From: Flavobacteriales bacterium
GTDB taxonomy: Bacteria > Bacteroidota > Bacteroidia > Flavobacteriales_D > Parvicellaceae
Assembly (NCBI GenBank): GCA_026993705.1
Contig: JALWSJ010000344.1
Span: 1 to 13,202 of the forward strand
Direction of reading: 5' to 3'
Length of the DNA stretch: 13,202 nt
Numbering within the stretch: the first letter of the stretch is position 1; every line of letters begins with the position of its first letter. The position numbers were made by a program, and so were the translations under genes. Shown here one piece after another: positions 1 to 7,076 of this stretch. The notes below the pieces were generated by a model, which was not told where the DNA came from, searched no databases, and saw only the letters and a program-made list of their open reading frames with translations.

Positions 1-143
1 CCATTACGGCATTAAAAAGTAGTTTCGTTGCACTACACCACTTTTTAACGGCGTAATGGTCGGGCTATCACTACTCGCTTTTTTTGCTTGCAAACAGCAA
101 GCAAACAAAAAAGAGCTCAAACATACCGTTCTATCCCTAACGC
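1..143 (+). repeat. Family A structured intergenic repeat, copy 1 (5' end cut by window edge)
   Basis: Two hairpins are joined by constant blocks. Hairpin P2 (1-59) pairs CCATTACG with CGTAATGG and continues through TTAAAAAGT/ACTTTTTAA with a few mismatches. A constant block CGGGCTATCACTACTCGC follows (61-78). Hairpin P3 (77-116) has the perfect core TTTGCTTGC (83-91) / GCAAGCAAA (97-105) with loop AAACA. A constant 3' block GTTCTATCCCTAACGC ends at 143. The same blocks recur at 5780-6084 (reverse strand) and 10191-10340. The 5' start GGGCRTT, which pairs with the terminal AACGC in other copies, lies left of the window. The copy is downstream of porQ, which reads towards it. From memory, similar repeats are common in Flavobacteriia genomes and may correspond to the published Flavo-1 RNA motif; this could not be checked here. 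Confidence 0.85.
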
Positions 144-178
144 AGTTGAGGTAAGAGCGAAGATAAGAGCGAAGAAAT

Positions 179-262
179 GGAATTTAGTATTCTTATACAA
201 TGAATATTTTCTTTGCATAGCCCCGGCTATGGAAAATTGTTTTAAAGAAACATAAGGAAAAA
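179..262 (+). repeat. Family B palindromic repeat, copy 1
   Basis: The core hairpin is CATAGCC (216-222) / GGCTATG (225-231), flanked on the left by ATGAATATTTTCTTTG and on the right by GGAAAATTGTTTTAAAGAAA and CATAAGGAAAA. The order (ATGAA, A/T run, TTGCATAGC hairpin, GGAAA, A/T run, GAAGAA or AAGAAA, ATAAGG) matches the copies at 10361-10482 and 13004-13122, and the centre of the unit at 5826-5986. It starts about 36 bp after family A copy 1 and runs almost to the porQ stop codon at 266-268. It is the most diverged of the four copies; the GTGAG left end is not recognisable. Confidence 0.7.
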
Positions 263-265
263 CTA

Positions 266-1330
266 CTATTTAAACTGCCGGTAAAAAGTATCTTCTTTCT
301 CTATTGGTTTTCCAATACTTGTAGAAATGGTAACGTGATTATTTGCTCCGCCGATATGTCTTTTCCCCATCCCATAGGCTATATGAAAACGTTTTACTTT
401 AAATCCTATACCCCAAGAAAAACCGGTTGCTCCGGCTTTAGCTACAGTTCTGTTCATTGTATGTATAAAGTGATTATAGCCAAATTGTATGTTAAAATTT
501 TCTGTAAACAATACTTCACCTCCTACAATAAAGTGTTGTGCTAATTTTTTGGTAAACGAGGGTGGTTTCGAAATAATTAATTCTCCGGTTAATGGGTCTT
601 TTTTCGCAGGAGCATTGTTATCAAAATACAATAAATTAAAGCGTTGCAGATTGTGATAAGTTACGGTAAACCGAAAAGGAGCGTGAGCTAATCTTTTAGA
701 AACCGAAATCACAGCATTAAATGGAAGTTTTTCCCTGTTTTTTTTAGTGTATGATTTTAATTGGATACCAATGTTTTTGACTACTAACCCGGCGTATAAT
801 TTCTTTTCTTTGTTCTCATAATGTCCCCCTAGAGTCGAACTAATGCCGAAGGAATTATAAGTCTCATAGAAACTAGCTAATACATTTATATTACCACCAA
901 CAGAGAATCTCTCATTTATAGGTCGTCCCATTGATACTCTTAAATCAAAATCACTAGCTGTAAATGTTCCGCCTTTTTTGCCTTCTACATCGGTGTAGGT
1001 AAATTTACCATAGTTCGCAAAAAGCAAACTCCCGTTAAATGTTCCCACTTTGGTTACGTGTTTTGTATAAGAAGCAAAACCGTATCCTGCACCCGCAAAT
1101 TGATTTGTATAGTCCATCGAAAGATAGCCGTGCATCTTTCTGTTAAGTAATGCCGGGTTCTCAATCCCCAATGTTGGATCAGCATCTTTGATGGTTATTA
1201 AATAACCACCGGCACCTTCAACTCTTGCCGAACTTTTGAAATTTAAAAATTGAAAGGTGCTTTCACCTCCGATTTGAGAGAACGAAAAGAAAGCATATAA
1301 TAAACCAATAATTGCTAAATAAAACTTCAT
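266..1330 (-). CDS. porQ: PorQ-like type IX secretion outer-membrane protein
   Basis: 354 residues. An N-terminal signal peptide (about 1-19, hydrophobic core LAIIGLLYAFF) ends in FSFSQ. The mature start IGGESTFQFLNFKSSARVEGAGG is the typical opening of PorQ proteins; the rest is beta-rich with alternating hydrophobic residues, Gly and aromatics, as expected for an FadL/PorV-like outer-membrane barrel. In Porphyromonas gingivalis, PorQ works with PorU, PorV and PorZ in the surface complex that cuts the C-terminal sorting signal from type IX cargo and attaches the cargo. The length fits the family. The ATG at 1330 places the signal peptide right at the N terminus. No TAnnTTTG box is visible upstream, where a 180-bp palindrome fills the gap to ychF. 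The stop codon abuts family B copy 1. The assignment rests on motif recognition, so another PorV/PorQ-like paralogue is possible. Confidence 0.83.
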   Translation of the reverse strand: MKFYLAIIGLLYAFFSFSQIGGESTFQFLNFKSSARVEGAGGYLITIKDADPTLGIENPALLNRKMHGYLSMDYTNQFAGAGYGFASYTKHVTKVGTFNGSLLFANYGKFTYTDVEGKKGGTFTASDFDLRVSMGRPINERFSVGGNINVLASFYETYNSFGISSTLGGHYENKEKKLYAGLVVKNIGIQLKSYTKKNREKLPFNAVISVSKRLAHAPFRFTVTYHNLQRFNLLYFDNNAPAKKDPLTGELIISKPPSFTKKLAQHFIVGGEVLFTENFNIQFGYNHFIHTMNRTVAKAGATGFSWGIGFKVKRFHIAYGMGKRHIGGANNHVTISTSIGKPIEKEDTFYRQFK

Positions 1331-1388
1331 CGGTTACTCAACGTTCTAACTCTCGCATTATTATATCAACGTGTAAATATTTCGTTTA

Positions 1389-1573
1389 TTACCTTAAATC
1401 CTCAAGTGATTTCGTTATGAAAAGTCAAAATGCGTATTATTATTGGTCAAGCACAGTTTTGAGACACGCAAGCGTTGTCATAGCTACGGTGAGTATCGAA
1501 AAACGAGCATTGTCAATAATGATGCGGAGTTTGGCTTTGTAATAGAAGTTCACTTGCGGATTTAAGGTGTTAA
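1389..1573. repeat. 180-bp imperfect palindrome between porQ and ychF
   Basis: The outer arms are inverted repeats matching 18 of 19: ACCTTAAATCCTCAAGTGA (1391-1409) and the reverse complement of 1550-1568, which differs by one base. Inside, 1420-1446 pairs with about 1513-1540 at roughly 20 of 26 positions, and a weaker match continues towards a centre near 1480. The right end touches the ychF stop codon (1574-1576). Together with about 60 bp to the porQ start this fills the whole gap, and no gene is convincing in it. A 76-residue plus-strand reading frame crosses it but has no signal of coding. The shape fits a decayed MITE or a long RNA hairpin. Confidence 0.75.
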
Positions 1574-2671
1574 TTAAACATTAAATCTAAAGTGCATGAT
1601 ATCTCCATCTTCAACCATGTAATCTTTCCCGTTTACTTGTAGTTTTCCTGCTTCTTTTACTTTAGCTTCCGAACCATAGTTTACAAAATCCTCATACTTG
1701 ATTACTTCAGCACGAATAAAACCCTTTTCAAAATCCGAGTGAATTACACCTGCCGCTTGTGGTGCGGTCATTCCTTTGGTAATTGTCCACGCTCTCACTT
1801 CTTTTACGCCAACGGTAAAGTAGGTGTATAGATTTAATAATTTGTAAGCAGATTTAATCAACTTACTCACTCCCGGTTCATCTAACCCAAGGTCTTCTAA
1901 GAACATTTGACGCTCTTCATAGGTTTCCAATTCGTTGATATCTGCTTCGATTGCAGCCCCCAATACAAGCACTTCAGCTCCTTCGTCTTTTACAGATTCT
2001 TTAAGTGCGTCAACATATTTGTTGCCACCTTTTACAGAGGCTTCATCCACATTACAAACATACATAACTGGCTTTGCGGTAATCAATTGTAGTTCATCAA
2101 CGATTAGTTGTTTATCTTCATCAAAATCTAAAGAGCGTGCTGATTTACCGGCTTCTAATGTTTCTTTTAACAACTCATAAACAGCATGTTGTTTCAATGC
2201 TTCTTTATCTCCTGTTTTTATTTTTCTTGAAATTCCGTTCAATCTTTTTTCTACGGTTTCCAAGTCTTTTAGTTGTAGCTCTATATCTATAACCTCTTTA
2301 TCTCTTACAGGATTAACGCTACCATCTACATGGATAACATTATCATCATCAAAACACCTAACTACATGGATAATAGCATCAACCTCTCTTATATTTGCCA
2401 AAAATTGATTTCCCAATCCTTCGCCTTTGTGTGCTCCTTTTACCAATCCTGCAATATCTACAATTTCAATAGTCGTGGGTAATACCCGTTCAGGATTTGC
2501 TAAACGTTCCAATTCATTAATTCTTTCATCGGGAACGGTAATTGTTCCTACATTTGGTTCTATCGTACAAAACGGAAAGTTAGCACTCTGAGCAACCGCA
2601 TTTGACAAACAATTAAACAATGTTGATTTACCTACGTTTGGTAATCCTACTATTCCACATTTTAAAGCCAT
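1574..2671 (-). CDS. ychF: Redox-sensitive ribosome-binding ATPase YchF/Ola1
   Basis: 365 residues, close to the 363 of E. coli YchF. It is a cytoplasmic P-loop NTPase of the Obg family that prefers ATP, binds ribosomes and affects the oxidative stress response. Visible motifs: Walker A GLPNVGKST (9-17); DIAGLVKGA (72-80) with Leu in place of the usual catalytic Gln, the mark of HAS-type NTPases; and NVDE (207-210), the YchF form of the G4 motif that explains ATP rather than GTP specificity. A C-terminal TGS domain runs from about 280 to 365 (TYFTVGVKEVRAWTI... DGDIMHFRFNV). Cys35 (NFPFCTIEPN) matches the redox-sensing cysteine described for E. coli YchF. A promoter lies about 95 bp upstream (2765-2795), so the gene is probably transcribed alone. 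Confidence 0.98.
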   Translation of the reverse strand: MALKCGIVGLPNVGKSTLFNCLSNAVAQSANFPFCTIEPNVGTITVPDERINELERLANPERVLPTTIEIVDIAGLVKGAHKGEGLGNQFLANIREVDAIIHVVRCFDDDNVIHVDGSVNPVRDKEVIDIELQLKDLETVEKRLNGISRKIKTGDKEALKQHAVYELLKETLEAGKSARSLDFDEDKQLIVDELQLITAKPVMYVCNVDEASVKGGNKYVDALKESVKDEGAEVLVLGAAIEADINELETYEERQMFLEDLGLDEPGVSKLIKSAYKLLNLYTYFTVGVKEVRAWTITKGMTAPQAAGVIHSDFEKGFIRAEVIKYEDFVNYGSEAKVKEAGKLQVNGKDYMVEDGDIMHFRFNV

Positions 2672-2764
2672 ACTTGAATTTTATTTGTAATCTCTTTTTT
2701 CTAAATATATATTCAAATAGTATAATTTAGAAAAAAACAAAGACTGTATTTTTTGTTAGGAAAG

Positions 2765-2795
2765 CAAAAGTACAGTTTTTAGAAACGATTACCAA
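2765..2795 (-). promoter_or_regulatory. Bacteroidota-type promoter of ychF
   Basis: On the minus strand a -33 TTG (2795-2793) is followed by exactly 20 bases and a -7 box TACTTTTG (2772-2765), fitting the TTG-N17-23-TAnnTTTG consensus. The expected transcript start is near 2760, leaving a 5' leader of roughly 90 nt, A/T-rich and without a clear Shine-Dalgarno site. The -33 TTG is the last three bases of the terminator stem of the upstream gene. Confidence 0.7.
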
Positions 2796-2828
2796 CTAAA
2801 AAAGCACCCTAAGGTGCTTTTTTAGTTG
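2793..2828 (-). terminator. Perfect-stem terminator after the CHU_C gene
   Basis: A perfect 16-bp stem, CAACTAAAAAAGCACC (2793-2808) with GGTGCTTTTTTAGTTG (2813-2828), closes on the loop CTAA. A GC core GCACC/GGTGC flanked by A6 and T6 is the standard Rho-independent layout and could work in both directions. It lies 22 bp past the stop codon of the 814-residue protein gene. Confidence 0.9.
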
Positions 2829-2850
2829 TGTAAGAAAATAGGGAAAGGTC

Positions 2851-5295
2851 TTATTTTCTCATTATAGTTATAAAGCCTTTTTCAATTTTATCCCCACCAC
2901 TATAAGTTAAGATATAAAAATAAGTTCCTTCAGCTAAATCTTTTCCCCCCTTATTTTTTCCGTTCCAAGTGTTGTCATAGCTTTCTTTTTCATATACCTT
3001 TCTTCCCCATCGGTTAAATACCGTAAAATGAGTATCCTTGTAATTTTCGGCAATGTTAGTAAAGAAGAAATCATTATTTCCATCTCCGTTAGGCGTAATT
3101 ACATTTGGTATTTTACAGTCTATAATAGACAATTGAAAATCATCCGAATCAGTTCCACATTGGTTGGTGACAACAGCAGTATAAGTACTGTCTTTACTCA
3201 ATACAGCAGTAGTGCCTAATTGTGGAGGGGTTGTATTCCAAATCACATTATTAGGGTCGCTAGATTGAGCAACAACGACTAAGGAGTCTCCTCTACAAAT
3301 TGTATCTGAAGATATAGGGATATTTATTGAAGGCAATGGAATAAAGGTAATTTGTTGAGAAACCGTATCATTACATTGAACATCATTAAAATATAGCGTA
3401 TAAGTTCCCGGAACGTCCACTGATACAGCTGGGTTAATAAAAGTAGTGTTAGGTGAAAAATTCAAATTACCAGGACCAGAATACGACCATTGTCCACCAT
3501 CAGGAGCATAGGTGTTGGTAAATTGAACATCACTCCCCATACAACCACTTGTCGGAGCACTGATAGAAGGACCTGGTATTACCGTTACATTTATCGTAGT
3601 GTCATAATGGCAACCAAAGTTATCAGTCACATTAAATACGTATCCGGTTGTACCAAGAGGCGGTACTACTATTACAGCTGTATCGTTTGTTCCTGCCAAA
3701 ATAGTAGGATCCGGTGACCAAAATTCATCAACAATAACAGGGGTGTAGGTTTCATTATTAGGATTTAAGGTAGCATCAAAGAAAATACCCCATTCACAAA
3801 TAAAACCATCATCGATACCTTGATTATCTCGTACTGTGATAGTCCAGTTTCCATTTATCGGGCAGTTTTGTAAAGCCGGTAAAAATGATTCTTCAGGATT
3901 ATACATTCCCGGAGTAATCATAGAACCGGTTGATGGCCCTGAAGCTGGCACGGTAGGAATACCGGAACTAGCCGCTAATACCGCCCAACTAGGTGAAGCT
4001 GCAGGAAGTTCAGAAAAACAATATTCTTCACACACTCCGACATTTCCTGTGTTACCGTCGTAAGCACCACCGATATATGTGCTTCCACCACCGAATCCAC
4101 CCGGAAACAAACCATTTCCGATATAGGCGTTAAAAATATCTACGCTTTGCCCATTCGGACAAGTTAGTTTCATTTCTAAATCACCTAAGTAAGAATGTTC
4201 CATACTTAAGCATATTTTTTGAATATCAGTTGCATTTTGGATAGTTAACCCAGTAGGAAATCCTGAAATAGCAATATCTGTTGTGTAGTTTTGTCCAGAA
4301 CCATCTGGGAGGTAGGTAAGAGTTGCAAAAGTTCCTCCTAATTCTACAGCTCCTGTTGTGGGGTCAACACCAACAGTGTCACCTGGGATAATACCTCCAA
4401 TCAATTCTGTTGCCTGTCCATCACAAATTGTATCGTTTAAAGCATGACATGTTGCAAAGCTTGGAGTTGTTGAAACTCTTACAATACTTTGTATAGATTG
4501 AGTTTGAGGAAAAGTATCTTTTACTGTCAAAGTAATCAAATATCCTGCTTGTCCAAGTGGTTTAAACCACATAGTGTCATTGCTAGAGGTGTCTCCGCTA
4601 GAAGTTTCCCAAAAAATGGCATGTGTATTTATTTGGTCATATCCACCTGTTCCTGTTACTGTAGGGTCATATGGAAATTCAGGAGAAGCAACAAACATTA
4701 CAGAATCTCCTAAACAAATATCTACGTAACCGGTGTCAGCAGGCGTTAAGTCACTAAGATTGTCTCCTGCTCCATTTGCTTGACCGTTTATATATCCAGT
4801 CATATGTATAATATAAGGTTGAGGTGGGTTTGCACATCCTATTTTGGCATTCCATCCTGTACCTTCATTTGCTCCGTCGCTGATGAACACAAAAGTTAAA
4901 CAGCCACTAGGATTGCTCCAAGAGGCTTGTGCATTAAAACCGTTTGGATTGGTAGCTGAATTGTATGCTCCAATTAATGGTGATGAAGTATTCGGACCAT
5001 CATAAACATAGAGCGTATCAGATGCATCTATATCCCAGGTATATCCAATATTTGTTGCAAAAGCAACGGATATTTTTGATGCACCTGCATCCGGACAAAA
5101 TGTTATTGTATCGTTGCTGTTCGGTGCGTAATTAGATGACCCTTGTGCATCTGTAAAGTTAGGTGTTCCTGCGTTAAATATACTGCTGGAATTTGAACAA
5201 TCACAAAGCGTGTCGTTGTCTGCTATGGTTGTTGATTGTCCGAATGACAACAAACCAACAACCCCCATAATACCTGTTAATATAATTTTCTTCAT
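2851..5295 (-). CDS. Secreted CUB / P-domain protein with CHU_C-type type IX sorting domain
   Basis: 814 residues. Signal peptide about 1-20 (MKKIILTGIMGVVGLLSFGQ). Residues about 31-154 look like a CUB domain (paired Cys, DTLYVYDGPNTSSPLIG, TFVFISDG, ending GWNAKIGC). Residues about 190-275 resemble a PKD/Ig-like module. Residues about 325-507 resemble a proprotein-convertase P domain (ICLSMEHSYLGDLEMKLTCPNG, NGNWTITVRDNQGIDDG, EWGIFF) but no protease domain is attached. Ig-like stretches follow (about 515-575, 577-655 and 655-727). The C terminus (729-814; IPNVITPNGDGNNDFF, FNRWGRKVYEK, WNGKNKGGKDLAEGTYFY) is the gliding-motility-associated CHU_C / type B sorting domain, so export by type IX secretion to the surface or medium is expected. 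The target is unknown; adhesion or binding is an inference from the domains. The start is 10 nt after the stop of the small upstream gene, and transcription ends at the hairpin at 2793-2828. Confidence 0.92.
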   Translation of the reverse strand: MKKIILTGIMGVVGLLSFGQSTTIADNDTLCDCSNSSSIFNAGTPNFTDAQGSSNYAPNSNDTITFCPDAGASKISVAFATNIGYTWDIDASDTLYVYDGPNTSSPLIGAYNSATNPNGFNAQASWSNPSGCLTFVFISDGANEGTGWNAKIGCANPPQPYIIHMTGYINGQANGAGDNLSDLTPADTGYVDICLGDSVMFVASPEFPYDPTVTGTGGYDQINTHAIFWETSSGDTSSNDTMWFKPLGQAGYLITLTVKDTFPQTQSIQSIVRVSTTPSFATCHALNDTICDGQATELIGGIIPGDTVGVDPTTGAVELGGTFATLTYLPDGSGQNYTTDIAISGFPTGLTIQNATDIQKICLSMEHSYLGDLEMKLTCPNGQSVDIFNAYIGNGLFPGGFGGGSTYIGGAYDGNTGNVGVCEEYCFSELPAASPSWAVLAASSGIPTVPASGPSTGSMITPGMYNPEESFLPALQNCPINGNWTITVRDNQGIDDGFICEWGIFFDATLNPNNETYTPVIVDEFWSPDPTILAGTNDTAVIVVPPLGTTGYVFNVTDNFGCHYDTTINVTVIPGPSISAPTSGCMGSDVQFTNTYAPDGGQWSYSGPGNLNFSPNTTFINPAVSVDVPGTYTLYFNDVQCNDTVSQQITFIPLPSINIPISSDTICRGDSLVVVAQSSDPNNVIWNTTPPQLGTTAVLSKDSTYTAVVTNQCGTDSDDFQLSIIDCKIPNVITPNGDGNNDFFFTNIAENYKDTHFTVFNRWGRKVYEKESYDNTWNGKNKGGKDLAEGTYFYILTYSGGDKIEKGFITIMRK

Positions 5296-5305
5296 CGCTT
5301 CTGTC

Positions 5306-5701
5306 TTATTTTTTTAGTAGGTATTCTTTAATATAGTCTTCTGAATAGATAACCAAAAGTTCATCTGTTCCCTTAATCTTGTAATATTGCCAATTGTCTT
5401 TTAAAACGTCTAAACCTAACTCGTAAATGTTGATTTTTTTTAGGTCTTTAATGGTTACCTCTCCCAATATTTCTTTAGGAGTCCCTTTTGATTTTGGATA
5501 AGGCATTACCGTAAATCCTTTATCAACCACGAAATTCAAATATTCCAATTGTTGAGGATTTTCTTTTTGAATTTTCTTCAACTCTGTAACTGAGTATTTT
5601 TGTTCTAATCGTTTGTCTATTTTTTGCTCTTGAGCCATTGCTCCTGCTGTACTTAGAAAGACAAATACGCCTATAAAAAATTGTTTTATCATCTTGTTCA
5701 T
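5306..5701 (-). CDS. Small exported protein of unknown function
   Basis: 131 residues with a clear signal peptide (FFIGVFVFLSTAGAMAQ, cleavage about residue 23-24). The mature part is about 107 residues, charged and Lys/Glu-rich (KRLEQKYSVTELKKIQKENPQQLEYLNFVVDKGFTVMPYPKSKG), ending in a short region predicted as beta and helix (LGLDVLKDNWQYYKIKGTDELLVIYSEDYIKEYLLKK). No Cys follows the signal, so it is not a lipoprotein, and no type IX sorting domain is present, so it should stay in the periplasm. No family recognised. The gene stops 10 nt before the large CHU_C protein, so the two are very likely cotranscribed; a role in export, folding or anchoring of that protein is a guess from context. 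Start could be Met1 (5701) or Met4 (5692); both keep the signal peptide. Confidence 0.8.
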   Translation of the reverse strand: MNKMIKQFFIGVFVFLSTAGAMAQEQKIDKRLEQKYSVTELKKIQKENPQQLEYLNFVVDKGFTVMPYPKSKGTPKEILGEVTIKDLKKINIYELGLDVLKDNWQYYKIKGTDELLVIYSEDYIKEYLLKK

Positions 5702-5779
5702 GTTTTTTCAAACCGCTAATATACTATTTTCTTGTAAATAATTGTTTTGAGAAATTATAATATTGAGTTTTTCACTTTT

Positions 5780-6084
5780 GCATTAGGGATAGAACGGCGT
5801 GTTTGAGCTCTTTTTTGCTTGCTTTATACCAATTAAGTATATAGATGTAATCTACTAAATTAATTTTAGTGAGCTTACTCTTCTTCATAAAATTATTCCA
5901 TAGTTGGTACTATGCAATAATTTTCTTCATCGATTAAACTCACTAAAATTAATTTCCTATGACTAATCTATATATTTAATTGGTATGCAAGCAAAAAAAA
6001 GCGAGTAGTGATAGCCCGCCCTCATTTACAAAAACAATGTTTCGCAAGAGCGATATGTTGTTTTTGTAAATGAGGGGAATGCCC
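5780..6084 (-). repeat. Family A structured repeat, copy 2 (carrying a nested MITE-like unit)
   Basis: Read on the minus strand this copy begins GGGCATT (6084-6078), has a perfect 19-bp hairpin P2 (6019-6037 with 6058-6076), the constant block CGGGCTATCACTACTCGC, the two halves of hairpin P3 (GCTTGC and GCAAGC) split apart by 161 bp of inserted DNA, and the 3' block GTTCTATCCCTAATGC ending at 5780. The first GCATT pairs with the terminal AATGC, whereas copies 1 and 3 have AACG, so the G-to-A and C-to-T differences keep the closing pair. The copy fills most of the 476-bp gap between two divergent genes; the rest of that gap holds the transketolase promoter region (6085-6177) and about 78 bp before the small exported protein where no convincing promoter box was seen. 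Confidence 0.88.
5826..5986 (-). mobile_element. 161-bp MITE-like family B unit inside family A copy 2
   Basis: Terminal inverted repeats ATACCAATTAAGTATATAGAT (5826-5846) and the reverse complement of 5966-5986 match 20 of 21. On each side 12 non-matching bases follow, then a second perfect inverted pair ATTAATTTTAGTGAG (15 bp). The centre holds the family B hairpin, GCATAGT / ACTATGG around ACCA on the minus strand. It has no coding capacity, so it would need a transposase supplied in trans. It sits between the arms of hairpin P3 of family A; copy 1 shows the uninterrupted hairpin with loop AAACA. No clear target-site duplication was found. Confidence 0.82.
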
Positions 6085-6140
6085 TAATTATCTCCGTTAG
6101 CTTTTTTCACTGTTTCAATGGTGTTGTTCTAAAAATAGTT

Positions 6141-6148
6141 TACATTTG
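6141..6148 (+). promoter_or_regulatory. -7 box of the transketolase cluster promoter
   Basis: TACATTTG fits the Bacteroidota TAnnTTTG -7 box and lies 29 bp before the ATG at 6178, giving a leader of about 25 nt. A -33 element is less clear: TTTC at 6113-6116 is 24 bp away, slightly long, and TTG at 6124-6126 is only 14 bp away. The stretch TGTTTCAATGGTGT just upstream (6111-6124) recurs after family B copy 3 at about 10468-10481. Confidence 0.6.
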
Positions 6149-6177
6149 TGGCATAGACGATTTTTAAATACAAAAAG

Positions 6178-7023
6178 ATGCACGAAGTTGAAAATTTAGA
6201 GAAAATTTGTACGCAAACTAGAAGGGATATTGTTAGAATGGTTCACGATGTTCAGTCCGGTCATCCCGGTGGTTCTTTGGGTTGTGTTGAGTTTTTGGTT
6301 GTGTTATACCATAAAATAATGAAGCATAATCCTTCGCCTTTTTCTATGGATGGAGTGGGAGAAGATTTGTTTTTTCTGTCTAACGGGCATATTTCGCCTG
6401 TTTTTTATAGTGTTTTGGCTCGTTCAGGCTATTTCCCAGTGAAAGAGTTAGCAACTTTTAGGAGATTAAACACTCGTTTGCAAGGTCATCCAACAACACA
6501 TGAGGGGGTACCTGGTGTACGCATTGCAAGTGGTTCACTTGGTCAAGGATTGTCTGTGGGGATTGGAGCAGCTTTGACGAAAAAAATGAATGGTGATGAC
6601 CGTTTGGTTTATACGCTTCATGGAGATGGGGAGTTGCAAGAGGGACAAATTTGGGAGGCTGCAATGTATGCTGCCGGTAAAAATGTAGATAATATTATTG
6701 CAACAGTTGATTACAATCATAAACAAATTGACGGAGATATTGACGACGTGCTTCCGCTTGGTGATTTAACGGTAAAATGGAAAGCCTTTGGTTGGGAGGT
6801 TCTCCATATGAACGGCAATGATGTAAAAGAAGTTATCGAGACGCTTGAAAAGGCTAAGTCGTTAACCGGTAAGGGTAAACCAATTGTTATTATTATGAAA
6901 ACAATAATGGGGAATGGTGTTGATTTTATGATGGGAACACACAAGTGGCACGGTTCTCCTCCTAACGACGAGCAATTAGCGTTGGCTTTGGCTCAAAACC
7001 CCGAAACATTGGGCGACTATTAA
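6178..7023 (+). CDS. tkt: Transketolase, N-terminal (ThDP-binding) subunit
   Basis: 281 residues, the size of the N half of split transketolases. With the C half (8470-9423) it should transfer two-carbon ketol units between sugar phosphates in the non-oxidative pentose phosphate pathway (cytoplasm). Visible features: SGHPGGSLG (27-35) with the conserved His29; SNGHISP with His71; QGHP with His104; GSLGQGLSVGIGAA (119-132); the ThDP/Mg motif from GDGELQEGQ (149-157) to VDYN (177-180); and HKWHG (255-259). Nothing of the pyrimidine-binding domain is present, so it cannot act alone. It is first in a plus-strand cluster behind a TACATTTG box; 53 nt separate it from the VWA gene that splits it from its partner. 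Related split enzymes (DXS-like or dehydrogenase E1) fit the motifs less well. Confidence 0.96.
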   Translation: MHEVENLEKICTQTRRDIVRMVHDVQSGHPGGSLGCVEFLVVLYHKIMKHNPSPFSMDGVGEDLFFLSNGHISPVFYSVLARSGYFPVKELATFRRLNTRLQGHPTTHEGVPGVRIASGSLGQGLSVGIGAALTKKMNGDDRLVYTLHGDGELQEGQIWEAAMYAAGKNVDNIIATVDYNHKQIDGDIDDVLPLGDLTVKWKAFGWEVLHMNGNDVKEVIETLEKAKSLTGKGKPIVIIMKTIMGNGVDFMMGTHKWHGSPPNDEQLALALAQNPETLGDY

Positions 7024-7076
7024 TAGCTATTGAGTTTTTGGAATCATTATTGAATACTTGAGAGAAAATAATTGAT

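Noticed and set aside
1..143. CRISPR array or tandem repeats in the family A/B regions.
   Set aside because: The copies are kilobases apart and internally palindromic; there are no regularly spaced identical direct repeats with unique spacers.
1340..1385. Sigma-70-style promoter for porQ (TTTACA ... TATAAT-like bases on the minus strand).
   Set aside because: The Bacteroidota primary sigma factor recognises TAnnTTTG rather than TATAAT, and such A/T-rich matches are common by chance in this low-GC sequence.
1312..1542. 76-residue plus-strand reading frame between porQ and ychF as a gene.
   Set aside because: It starts inside the porQ coding region on the opposite strand, runs through the long palindrome, and shows no domain, signal peptide or promoter box.
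5523..5711. 62-residue minus-strand frame starting 10 nt upstream of the small exported protein.
   Set aside because: It overlaps the 131-residue gene in another frame and uses a non-ATG start. The 131-residue frame has a signal peptide and correct spacing to the next gene.
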